Assembly (NCBI RefSeq): GCF_905171765.1
Contig: NC_053398.1
Location: 48,452,323 to 48,516,322, forward strand
Origin: Bufo bufo
Taxonomy: Eukaryota > Chordata > Amphibia > Anura > Bufonidae
Direction: 5' to 3'
Length of the DNA stretch: 64,000 nucleotides
Part shown: in pieces, positions 19,625-28,879 of the stretch
Numbering within the stretch: position 1 is the stretch's first letter
Layout: every line of letters begins with the position of its first letter
Translations under genes and position numbers: made by a program
Notes under the pieces: model-generated
Databases searched by the model: none
Told to the model about the DNA's origin: nothing
What the model saw: only the letters and a program-made list of their open reading frames with translations

Positions 19625-20683
19625 ATGGACTATCAAGGGAAGACTCCAAAACTAAAGACTTATTTTATGATTTTTATTATACAGTTGTGCCTTGTCATCA
19701 TTTTATTATTATTATTATATAACCATGTAAATCACTCAGCATCAAGCAATGAATTTTCATATTCAAATATACGTCAAGAACCAGCTAGCCACACGAAGAT
19801 CATCCTTGTTTGGACCTGGCCATTTGGTACAAAATTTCCACTTAATAAATGTCCATCATACACTGATATTTCTGAATGCTTTTACACAGCTAACAGAACC
19901 TTGTATTCTTCTGCAGATGCAATTGTTATGCATCACAGAAATATAATGTATTCCAGACAACAGTTACCTCAGATAGCAAGGCCACTAAATCAGTACTGGA
20001 TATGGTTTAACTTGGAACCTCCATCATACAGCCCAAACTTGCATTTTATGGATAATCTTATCAACCTCACAATGTCTTATAGAACTGACTCAGATATTTT
20101 CTCACCTTATGGCTGGCTAGAGCCAAATCAACGAGAAGAGAACTTCACAATTCCCCCAAAGACCAAACTGGTAGCCTGGGCAATCAGTAAGTGGAAACCA
20201 CATTCTAAAAGAGTACGCTATTATCGGAAGCTCAAGAAATTTCTTCCTGTAGACATATATGGAAGGCAGCATTTAACTCTCCCAAGAAAAGAATATGAAA
20301 AAACATTGTCCAAATACAAGTTTTATCTCGCCTTTGAAAACTCAATTCATGAAGATTATATTACAGAGAAACTCTGGAAAAATGCGTTGAAATCCGGTTG
20401 TGTGCCAGTCGTATTGGGTCCTTCTCGAGAAAACTATGAGCGCTTTATTCCGAAAGACTCTTTTCTACATGTTGATGACTTCTCTACACCTGAAGAGCTT
20501 GCTAAATATATCTTAAAGTTGGACAACGATGAGAAAGCTTACCAGCAGTATTTTACATGGAGGTCCAGACTTCATCCCTTTGCAGATACTAACTGGCAGA
20601 CTCATTACTGCAGAGTATGTAAAGCAATAAAAGAAGCTCCTGCACACAAAACAATTTCAAAACTTGGAGCATGGTACAAATAA
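19625..20683 (+). CDS. Alpha-1,3-fucosyltransferase (GT10), single coding exon
   Basis: This is an intact 352-residue frame, close to the usual 350-360 residues. Residues 1-12 are cytosolic and 13-32 form a hydrophobic signal anchor (IIQLCLVIILLLLLY), giving a type II Golgi protein; the rest is lumenal. The GT10 donor-binding motif runs from FYLAFENSIHEDYITEKLW (233-251) to PVVLGPSRENYERF (261-274) and SFLHVDDF (279-286). The acceptor motif HHRNI (103-107) has Arg at the position that favours type 2 (alpha-1,3) over type 1 acceptors; mammalian relatives usually have HHRD. N-glycosylation sequons are at N36, N90, N147 and N173, and Cys329/Cys332 form a C-terminal CxxC. It would transfer fucose from GDP-fucose to N-acetyllactosamine (Lewis x-type epitopes). 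Closest in feel to FUT9, but amphibian paralogues are many, so no symbol is given. Confidence 0.93.
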   Translation: MDYQGKTPKLKTYFMIFIIQLCLVIILLLLLYNHVNHSASSNEFSYSNIRQEPASHTKIILVWTWPFGTKFPLNKCPSYTDISECFYTANRTLYSSADAIVMHHRNIMYSRQQLPQIARPLNQYWIWFNLEPPSYSPNLHFMDNLINLTMSYRTDSDIFSPYGWLEPNQREENFTIPPKTKLVAWAISKWKPHSKRVRYYRKLKKFLPVDIYGRQHLTLPRKEYEKTLSKYKFYLAFENSIHEDYITEKLWKNALKSGCVPVVLGPSRENYERFIPKDSFLHVDDFSTPEELAKYILKLDNDEKAYQQYFTWRSRLHPFADTNWQTHYCRVCKAIKEAPAHKTISKLGAWYK

Positions 20684-21267
20684 TTATAGGGTTGTTTATC
20701 ACAAAGTTTTTAAGAAAAATTGTACATTTGCTCAGGTGTTTTCTATATTAGCACTTTTGGTGCATTTTTATAGGTCCATGCATATTTTCAAAATGCAGAG
20801 TGCTCTAGATGTGACTTTTTTCTTGTGTTTTTCCATGAAATACAGTCTGAAAAAAACACCTAAAAAAGGTCTATATAAGAGAATAAATAGCGAAAATTCT
20901 TGTACTAAAGTTATGAAATGTATGGGAATCTTTAAAAGCCACAAAAACTTTGTGAAGAAAGCACTGTAGTTTTGCCAGCATTGTGAATGAGATTTTAGAA
21001 AAGCCACACAAAAAAATCTGTGGCATAAGTTCACCTGCAGTGTAAATTTTAACTCATCAGCATGTAAATTTATGCTGGGGATTTCATCTTTTACAATGCA
21101 TAGTGTAAAATCTACAGCAAATCTGCAGCAAAAAGCTGAATAAATTGTTAGTGGATTTTACATTGAAAAGCACTGAATCGTTTAATTTCAATGGGTTTCT
21201 TTTCATGCCATGCGTAGAGGAAGATGATAAGTTATTGATTATGTTAACTATAAAGCGTAATTAAAAG
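20684..21267 (+). other. Fucosyltransferase 3' flank, probable 3' UTR
   Basis: AT-rich non-coding sequence follows the stop. AATAAA signals at about 20882 and 21139 are candidate polyadenylation signals. A roughly 100-bp fold-back-like segment with AAAAGCC...GGC phrases occurs near 20940-21010. No second gene was seen. Confidence 0.4.
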
Positions 21268-21733
21268 GGAACCTGTCACCAGGAAATTCACTGTGAAACC
21301 AGGCACAATGCCTTTTATGGCTAGCTCAGCTGATTGTAATGATACTTTTCACTTCTGGAGAAAAATTACTTTAAATTCCTATGCAAATGAGCAGTTAAGT
21401 GCACCAAGGGCAGTCCCAAGCCATTTCTCTTGCTTCTTCTGTCAGTCCCTCCCTGTCATCTTGATAGAGCCAGGTTGTTGCATAGTCATCTCACCAGGCC
21501 CTGTCAATCAAGAAGGGCAGCAGGGGCTGCCAGAGAAAGCAGGAAAGAGAAGGGTGAATACAGGGACTTGGACCCGCCCCCAGGGTACTTAACTGCTTGT
21601 TTGCATATGGATTGAAAATATTCCACAATAAAGCAGTTGATGGCCGAGGGAAAGGTATCATTATATTCAGCCAAGCTAGCCCCACAAGGCATTGTGTCTG
21701 GTTTAACAGTGAATTTCCTGGTGACAGACTATG
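21268..21733. mobile_element. Fold-back MITE with 45-bp inverted repeats
   Basis: The left arm begins GGGAACCTGTCACCAGG, includes AATTCACTGTGAAACCAG and runs to about 21312. The right arm (about 21690-21733) is its inverse and ends CCTGGTGACAG. A second inner pair (TATGCAAATGAGCAGTTAAG and its inverse) lies about 110 bp inside. This GGTGACAGGTTCCC-ended family is usually bordered by TTAA; here only the left flank resembles that (TTAAAAGGG). Confidence 0.7.
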
Positions 21734-22229
21734 CCCATAATAGGCATACAAAGCATGGGAAAAATCCACAGAACATTTTGCTATGGATCAATAGAGAATG
21801 TTAATAGGGTTGTCTCACCTCATCAAATGCCATTTATATTGAGGACAAAGTAAATACAATTCACTTACTAATGTACTGTGATTGTCCATATTGCCTCTTT
21901 TGCTGGCTTGATTCATTTTTCCATTACATTATACACTGCTTGTTTCCAGGGGTTATGGCCACTGCTGCAGCGCAGATATGAGGTGGGCCTATGCACTCTC
22001 CCATGGTCCAGGCCACCACAGAGGTCAGCACTTTTTCTATAGTGCATAAACATGGCCATTGCTGCTGGATTGCAGAGTGGTTGTAACCCCAGGAAAAGTA
22101 GATTTTACACTGTGCAGGTGGTATACCCAGGCCACTCTGCCTAATAGTATTCATCCCACTTGGTGGCCCAATCTCAGTGTGAAAAGTTGGCAGTAAAACT
22201 GCATGGAGAGTGCAGGGAAAGGGTATCGT
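21734..22229. other. Unassigned, probably repeat-derived
   Basis: No open frame with protein features. The start (gggttgtctcacctcatcaa) looks like the end of a dispersed element, but its partner end was not located. Confidence 0.3.
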
Positions 22230-22301
22230 CGTGTGCATCATGTTCTAGGGCACCCACATTCATAGTTAATCCATTCTGTAGGTACTGTGCTGTCAGTATT
22301 A

Positions 22302-22628
22302 GGGTCCATTCACACGTCCGCAAAAGGGTCCGCACCCGTTCCGCAATTTTGCAGAACGGGTGCGGACCCATTCATTCTCTATGGGCCCGGGCGTGAAGCG
22401 GAGAGCACACTATGTGCTCTCCGCTTCCGCATTTGCGGAGCGCAGCCCCGAAGTTCCGGGTTTCGGCCCCGAACTTCCGGTCCGCAGCTCCGCAAAAGAT
22501 AGAACATGTCCTATTCTTGTCCGCAGCTGAGGACAAGAATAGGCATTTCTATAGGGGGTGCCGGCCGGGTGTGTTGCGGATCCGCAATTTGCGGGTCCGC
22601 AACACACCACGGACATGTGAATGGACCC
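22302..22628. mobile_element. PIF/Harbinger-type MITE (copy 4), TSD TTA
   Basis: The ends are GGGTCCATTCACACGTCCG and CGGACATGTGAATGGACCC with TTA on both sides (22299-22301 and 22629-22631). The interior has stacked inverted GCGGA/TCCGC motifs. It is not coding. Its ends resemble those of the MITE captured in the 191-bp minisatellite. Confidence 0.82.
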
Positions 22629-22700
22629 TTACAGGTGTAAATTATCACTGTCTACATTCCTGTGCAGTGCACCAAGATTCATAGTTAATCCCTTCTGTTA

Positions 22701-22885
22701 AACAAAAAGAAATCATATGCCACCCTTCAGTAAAGCCATAAAGCCTTGCGTGCCCCTGCAGGAGCTGTGCCCAAATGACTCCTTAGTGGAACAAAATAAA
22801 GAAAAGGAGGCAGCACCAATAAAGTGATGGATAAAAAATTATGTTCTTTTAATGCATGTGGTGGCATTTCAAACACATGCTTTTT
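22701..22885. mobile_element. Short retroposon-like insertion, 14-bp TSD
   Basis: AATCCCTTCTGTTA occurs directly at 22687-22700 and 22886-22899, flanking 185 bp. A 14-bp duplication indicates target-primed retrotransposition. The insert has an A-rich start (aacaaaaagaaatc) and an atgcttttt end, and no recognisable tRNA promoter boxes, so it may be a LINE or Penelope-like 3' tail rather than a SINE. Confidence 0.6.
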
Positions 22886-22959
22886 AATCCCTTCTGTTAG
22901 CTGTAGATTTTTGGTGCATCAGCATTACAGGTCTAATTTATCGCCGTGGACTTAACTGT

Positions 22960-23130
22960 GCAGTGCCCCAACATTAAAGTAGTGGCCCCATGACAGAGTG
23001 GGGAGGGCGGCAGCAGCAGTGGCCGTAACACTGACAAGAGTGGCCCCATGACAGAGTGGGGAGGATGGCAGCACCAGAGACAGTAGTGGTCCCATGACAG
23101 AGTGGGGAGGGGGGCAACAGCAGTGGCATA
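22960..23130. repeat. Short GA-rich tandem repeat
   Basis: A CCCCATGACAGAGTGGGGAGG phrase recurs three times at about 60-bp spacing with variable CAG-rich spacers. A similar repeat is at 41490-41960. It lies in the 3' region of the outer hAT element. Confidence 0.65.
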
Positions 23131-23233
23131 CAGCACAATATGGTGGCATATCACTGTAGTAACAGAGCCCAACAACAGCAGTGTGATAGCAAGGCCCAGT
23201 GGCATGCATATCCTTTTAGAAATTAAACATATA

Positions 23234-24832
23234 CAGTTGCAAGTATGTGAACCGTTTGGAATAATATGGATTTCTGCACAAATTGGTCATAAAATGTGTT
23301 GTAATCTTCATCTAAATCACAACAATAGACAATCACAGTCTGCTTAAACTAATAACACACAAAGAATTAAATATTACCATGTTTTTATTGAACACACTAT
23401 GTAAACGTTCACAGTGCAGGTGGAAAAAGTATGTGAACCCCTAGACTAATGACATATCCAAGAGCTAATTGGAGTAAGGTGTCAGCCAACTGGAGTCCAA
23501 TCAATGAGATGAGATTGGAGGTGTTGGTTACAGCTGTCCTGCCCTATAAAAAACACACACCAGTTCTGGGTTTGCTTTTCACAAGAAGCATTGCCTGATG
23601 TGAATGATGCCTCGCACAAAAGAGCTTTCAGAAGACCTACGATTAAGAATTGTTGACTTGCATAAAGCTGGAAAGGGTTATAAAAGTATCTCCAAAAGCC
23701 TTGCTGTTCATCAGTCCACAGTAAGACAAATTGTCTATAAATGGAGAAAGTTCAGCACCGCTGCTACTCTCCCTAGGAGTGGCCGTCCTGTAAAGATGAC
23801 TGCAAGAGCACAGCGCAGACTGCTCAATGAGGTGAAGAAGAATCCTAGAGTGTCAGCTAAAGACTTACAAAGGTCTCTGGCATATGCTAACATCCCTGTT
23901 AGTGAATCTACGATACGTAAAACACTAAACAAGAATGGATTTCATGGGAGGAAACCACAGAGGAAGCCACTGCTGTCCAAAAAAAACATTGCTGCACGTT
24001 TACAGTTTGCACAAGAGCACCTGGATGTTCCACAGCAGTATTGGCAAAATATTCTGTGGACAGATGAAACCAAAGTTAAGTTGTTTGGAAGAAACACACA
24101 ACACTATGTGTGGAGAAAAAGAGGCATAGCACACCAACATCAATACCTCATCCCAACTGTGAAGTATGGTGGTGGGGGCATCATGGTTTGGGATTGCTTT
24201 GCTGCATCAGGGCCTGGACGAATTGCTATCATTGAAGGAAAAATGAATTCCCAAGTTTATCAAGACATTTTGCAGGAGAACTTAAGGCCATCTGTTCACC
24301 AGCTGAAGCTCAACAGAAGATGGGTGTTGCAACAGGACAACGACCCAATGCATAGAAGTAAATCAACAACAGAATGGCTTAAACAGAAGAAAATACGCGT
24401 TTGAGTCCTAACCTCAACTCGATTGAGATGCAGTGGCATGACCTCAAGAAAGCGATTCACACCAGACATCCCAAGAATATTGCTGAACTGAAACAGTTAT
24501 GTAAAGAGGAATGGTCAAGAATTACTCCTGACCGTTGTGCACGTCTGATCTGCAACCACAGGAAACGTTTGGTTGAAGTTATTGCTGCCAAAGGAGGTTC
24601 AACCAGTTATTAAATCCAAGGGTTCACATACTTTTTCCACCTGCACTGTGAATGTTTACATGGTGTGTTCAATAAAAACATGGCAACATTTAAGTCTTTG
24701 TGTGTTATTAGTTTAAGCAGACTGTGATTGTCTATTGTTGTGACTTAGATGAAGATCAGATCACATTTTATGACCAATTTGTGCAGAAATCCATATCATT
24801 CCAAAGGGTTCACATACTTTTTCTTGCAACTG
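23234..24832 (+). mobile_element. Tc1/mariner element 2, near full length (1,599 bp)
   Basis: It starts CAGTTGCAAGTATGTGAACC after TA (23232-23233) and ends in the inverse TTGCAACTG followed by TA (24833-24834). The inverted repeats are about 200 bp with internal repeats (TTCACAGTGCAGGTGG and its inverse), an IR/DR arrangement. It encodes a transposase with one small deletion. It is inserted in the 3' region of the outer hAT element. Confidence 0.93.
23604..24613 (+). pseudogene. Tc1 transposase 2, one deletion frameshift
   Basis: The start is ATGATGCCTCGCAC; the second ATG (23607) gives the usual MPRTKELS start. The paired helix-turn-helix region (about residues 1-110) includes the GRP motif (RSGRPVKM). 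The DDE domain has WTDETKVKLFG (first Asp), LQQDNDPMHRSKS (second Asp) and NSIEMQWHDLKKA (Glu), a DD34E enzyme. At about 24402 the first frame stops just after KKIRV, and the other frame resumes at SPNLNS. The normal EWPSQ segment is missing, so a deletion of about 16 bases caused the shift. The end is IAAKGGSTSY. It would cut and paste at TA sites; the break makes it inactive. Confidence 0.93.
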
Positions 24833-25029
24833 TACATATCAGTAGGCCAAGAAGCCCCATTGTAGGAATGGCAGTAGAGGCAGCAGGTGGCTGGCAGCAT
24901 CAGAATGGTGAAGTAATGGCCCATTTTGCAGAATATTCCGGTGTGCCAGCACACTACAGTATGATCATTAGCGACAGAATGGATCTATTCTGTGGCATAA
25001 GGCACCTGTGACTGGAAATCCGGTTTGAT

Positions 25030-26011
25030 CCACGCCTGATTCATCTTTATGAAGGTTAGTCTCTCAACATTTTAGGAGTAAAGGCGAGTTCTCTTAGGGG
25101 TAACTATGCCCCCTGCCGCACTGAACACCTGCTCTGATGCCACACTACTGGCAGGAAAGCATGCACATGGCAAACTCAGCCAGTTGTGGCCACAATTCAA
25201 GTTTGCATGCCCAGTAGTCCAGGGGATTTTGGATAATGGGTGACAGGGTGCAGTCTAAGTATGCCACCTCCTGCTGGTTTAGGTTCTGCTGCATATCCTG
25301 CTTCTTCTGGGTGGTTTCTTTAGTAGGGGGCTGAAGAAAACTGCTCATTAGAGACTCCACACTGAAGTTTTTGCATATGAAGCTGGTGCGGATCCTGCTC
25401 CCCCCACCAGTCATGGCAGTGGAGCATGAGGGCAGAGGGTTCCCACGGTCAGATCTTCCTGAGGACGGGCGATGGCACTCGTAGGCAGCAACCAACTGAC
25501 TACACAATATGTCTCTAAAGTAGTCCATTTTTGCATCCCTCTCAGAAGGTCTAAGAAATGCACCCATTCTTGACCGGTAGCAAGGGTCTAACAATGTGGA
25601 TAGCCAGTAGTCATCCCTCTGCCGAATCCTGACAATGCAGCTGTCACTACACAAACAAGAAAGCATGCATATGACCAGTTGCGCAAGGGACTCAGAGGGC
25701 CTCCCTGCCTTAATCTCCACTGCATACTGCCACGGTCTGTCTGGGTTATCTGCGTCGTTTTCGTCATCGCCCCTCCAGCTCCTCCTGCTCCTCTCCTGTC
25801 GTATGGGCAGAAAAACCACCTAGTTGTGTATAAAATTCCTGGGCATTTATGTCCTCATCCTCTGCTATTTCAGCCTCCTCAGGGCTCAGGTGGCTGTAAG
25901 AAGTAGGTGCCACGTCTTCTGTCCCTCACCAATCATCCCCTCCAGGACTTGAAGGAGTGGAATGACATCATTCATCCCATAGTTCTGCCACATGACAAAT
26001 AAAGTGGCCTC
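25030..26011 (-). pseudogene. Outer hAT transposase, C-terminal half
   Basis: Minus-strand frames read EATLFVMWQNYGMNDVIPL from the insertion site, then an acidic linker, then DYWLSTLLDPCYRSRMGAFL, and end with the hAT dimerisation domain CPASSVASEQVFSAAGG near 25050-25150. Several stops and frameshifts are present (for example near 25820 and 25145). The N-terminal continuation is at 35112-35290. This family is ZBED/hAT-like and cuts and pastes with 8-bp duplications. Dead copy. Confidence 0.8.
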
Positions 26012-26466
26012 TAGTGCTGATCGAGCACCAAAGTATTCGGGTGTTCGGCCCGAACACATTGCTATATTCGTGTGCTTGGCCGAGCACCCGAGTATAATGG
26101 AAGTCAATGGGAGACAACCAGATACCCCCTGCTCTAAAGAGGGGAGGGTGCCTGGTCCATTGGAAAAGGTCAGAAAGTGACAGAAACACCACTGTATATC
26201 ACATAAAGGAGGGCCTCATGCACATTGTGGTACAATTGTTCAGGTAGTGGGACTCCTACACTCATAAAGCCTATGCACTAAGTGAAAGGGCTGCCAAAAA
26301 TTACAAGGAACCGGCACTCCAAAACATCCTTTGTTACACATAAAGGAGGGCATCATACACACCCTTGAAAAATTATGATTGATGGCCTGCTGGTGACCCT
26401 CTAAAAACATTTGGAGCAAGGGCCTGCTGATCGGACCATCTAAAACCTTAGGGGCGAGGGCCTGCT

Positions 26467-26885
26467 GCTGCATTGGTGACTCTAAATAACGTCTGGGCGA
26501 TTGCACTTCCCCGTGACGGCGACGATCCATTTGGATGTCTGCCCTATCAGCATTCGATGTTCTTTTCTGCGCCTACCATGGTGATCACGGGTAATGGGGA
26601 ATCAGGGTTCGATGCCAGAGAGGGAGCTTGAGAAAGGGATACCACATCCAAGGGAGGTCAATGGCTGAAATCTGATTGGCTGTTGTTGCCTTGCCCTTTT
26701 TTTTTCCAAATTGTGAACCACCCAGAGAGGGTGGGACAAGTTGTTAAAACTCAAGCATCCAATGAAGGCAGCAGGCGCACGGCAATTACCCACTCCCGAC
26801 CCGGGAGGTAGTGACGATAAATAACAATTTTAAGATGCCCTGTTATTGGAATGAGTAATAAAAAATTACAGGGAATGTCACTGCG
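26467..26885 (+). pseudogene. 18S rRNA-derived segment 1, with a 104-bp insertion
   Basis: The sequence follows the 5' domain of vertebrate 18S rRNA in order. It runs from GGTGACTCTAAATAACG through CCCCGTGACGGCGACGATCC, GTCTGCCCTATCA, GCGCCTACCATGGTGATCAC, AGAGAGGGAGCTTGAGAAAG and CCACATCCAAGG to 26652. It resumes at 26757 with GAAGGCAGCAGGCGCACGG, CACTCCCGACCCGGGAGGTA and TTATTGGAATGAGT. This is roughly nucleotides 280-530 of the rRNA, with substitutions throughout, so it is not a working gene. The plus strand carries the rRNA sense sequence, antisense to the surrounding hAT element. The interrupting 26653-26756 segment is flanked by CATCCAA repeats. Confidence 0.88.
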
Positions 26886-26929
26886 GTATTTTGGATTAGG
26901 AAACATTATACAGGAGGCCATGCTGCCGC

Positions 26930-27133
26930 TTTGTTGACTCTAGATAACTTCTGCCTGATTGTACGTCCCCGTGACATCCATGATCCATTTGGATATCTTC
27001 CCTATCAACTTTCGATGTTCTTTCATGCGCCTAACATGGTGACCACCGGTAACGGGGAGTCATTGTTCGATTTCGGAGAGGGAGCCTGATAAACAGCTAC
27101 GGCTACTAATTCAAAGCAAGGCAGCATGAGTTG
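26930..27133 (+). pseudogene. 18S rRNA-derived segment 2
   Basis: A second copy of the same part of 18S rRNA: GTTGACTCTAGATAAC, CCCCGTGACATCCATGATCC, CCCTATCAACTTTCGATG, TAACATGGTGACCACCGGTA and GGAGAGGGAGCCTGATAAAC. It differs from segment 1 at many positions, so the two are old duplicates or independent captures. In some stretches (CTATCAACTTTCGATG) it is closer to genuine 18S than segment 1. Confidence 0.87.
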
Positions 27134-27353
27134 CGGGCCTGCAGGTGAGCTGACCCTGTAAAAGATTTGAGTTGCGGGCCTGCAGATTAGCTGACCCTGT
27201 AAAATATTTTAGGTTCGGGCCTGCTGGTGAGCTGACCCTGTAAAACATTATATGCGAGTGCCTGCTGCTGAGCTGACCCTCTAAAACATTAGGGATGAGA
27301 GCCTGCTGCTGAGCTGACCCTCTAAAACATTAGGGGTGAGGGCCTGCTGGTGA
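27134..27353. repeat. Roughly 41-bp minisatellite in hAT A, left part
   Basis: Units of GAGCTGACCCTCTAAAACAT followed by TAGGGGTGAGGGCCTGCTG repeat five to six times directly after the second rRNA segment. The array continues at 28215 after an inserted element. The unit resembles the start of the 18S segment (GGTGACTCTAAATAACGTCTGGGCGA). Confidence 0.8.
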
Positions 27354-28214
27354 GTAGAGATGTCCCGAACTATTCGCCAGCGAACATAGCTTGTTCGCGT
27401 TCGCCGCGGTGGGCGAACATATGCGATGTTTGGTCCGTCCCTTATACATCATCATTGAGCAAACTTTGACCCTGTACCTCACAGTCAGCAGACACATTCT
27501 AGCCAATCAGCATACCCTCCCTCCCAGACCCTCCCACGTCCTATCAAAAAGCAAGGACAGCATCCATCTTAGATTCATTCTGAAGCTGCAGTGTCACAAA
27601 TTTGACTAAGTTGTAATCGCAATGCGATTAATACAGGTTATATTAATCGCATTGCGAATTCAACTTAGAGCTGGGTTCCTAATGGTTGTATTGCTAGAAT
27701 ATAACAAAGATTGAGAATATAGTGCTATATTCGTTATATTCGTCAATTCTAGCAATACAACCATTAGGAACTCAGATCTAAGTTGTAATCGCAATGCGAT
27801 TAATACAGGTTATATTAATCGCATTGCGAATTCAACTTAGAGCTGGGTTCCTAATGGTTGTATTGCTAGAATATAACGAAGATTGAGAATATAGTGCTAT
27901 ATTCGTTATATTCGTCAATTCTAGCAATACAACCATTAGGAACTTAGCTCTAAGTTGAATTCGCAATGCGATTAATGCAGGTTATATTAATCGCATTGTG
28001 AATTCAACTTACCACACTCTGCGTCAACTACATAATTTTCCATGGGAGTTTTGCCATAGATCCCCCTCCAGGTGTTAGTCCCCTTGAAACAACTTTTCCA
28101 TCACTATTGTGGCCAGAAAGAGTCCCTGTGGGTTTTAAAATTCGCCTGTCTATTGAAGTCTATGGCTGTTCGCCCGGTTCGCCCGTTCGCGAAGATTCGT
28201 GGAAGTTTGCGTTC
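27354..28214. mobile_element. Inserted element with two alternating long hairpins
   Basis: Begins TAGAGATGTCCCGAACTATTC inside the minisatellite and ends near GTTCGCGTTCACCGCAGT-like sequence at 28214. Flanks GGTGAG and AGTGAG suggest a diverged duplication. Inside, a 62-bp palindrome (CTAAGTTG, then CGCAATGCGATTAAT, and its inverse) at 27606, 27778 and 27950 alternates with a roughly 107-bp palindrome (CTAATGGTTGTATTGCTAG and its inverse) at 27669 and 27842. No coding sequence. Confidence 0.65.
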
Positions 28215-28740
28215 ACCGCAGTGAGTTGACGCTCTAAAACATTATATGCGAGTGCCTGCTGGTGAGCTGACGCTCTAAAACATTATATGCGAAGGCCTGC
28301 TGCTGAGCTGATGCTCTAAAACATTATCTGTGAGGGCCTGCTGGTGAGCTGAGGCTCAGAAAAATTGTATGAGAGTGCCTGCTGGTGAGCTGACACTCTA
28401 AAACATTATATGCGAGGGACTGCTGGTGAGCTGACGCTCTAAAACTTATGCGAGGGACTGCTGGTGAGCTGACGCTCTAAAACATTATATGTGAGGGGCT
28501 ACTGCTGAGCTGACCCTCTAAAGCATTAGGGGTGAGGGCATGCTGGTGAGCTGACCCTGTAAAACATTATATGCGAGGACCTGCTGCTAAGCTGACCCTC
28601 TAAAACATTAGGGGCGAGGGACTGCTAGTGAGCAGATGCTCTAAAACATTATATGCGAGTGCATGCTGTTCAGCTGACCCTATAAAAAAAAAAAATAGTT
28701 GAGGGCCTGCAGTTGAGCTGACCCTATAAAAAAAACTGAG
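28215..28740. repeat. Roughly 41-bp minisatellite in hAT A, right part
   Basis: About a dozen units of GAGCTGACGCTCTAAAACAT-TATATGCGAGGGCCTGCTG with length variants (for example a lost CATTA near 28440). It lies about 140 bp downstream of the transposase stop, in the 3' untranslated part of the element. Confidence 0.85.
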
Positions 28741-28879
28741 TTGATGAGGAGGAGGAGAAAACAAGATTCAACCATATACTCTTTTTTTTTGTGGTGGAAA
28801 TAGTGCATGGGAATACACTACAGTACATTGAGTACATTATAAATGATAGATTGAAATTGCCTTTATGTTCATCATCAGC

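Noticed and set aside
26467..27133. Functional 18S rRNA gene
   Set aside because: Only about 250 bases of the 5' domain are present, with many substitutions and an insertion, and without flanking rDNA.
28215..28740. Possible CRISPR-like array
   Set aside because: Units are contiguous with no unique spacers, in a eukaryotic transposon. It is a minisatellite.
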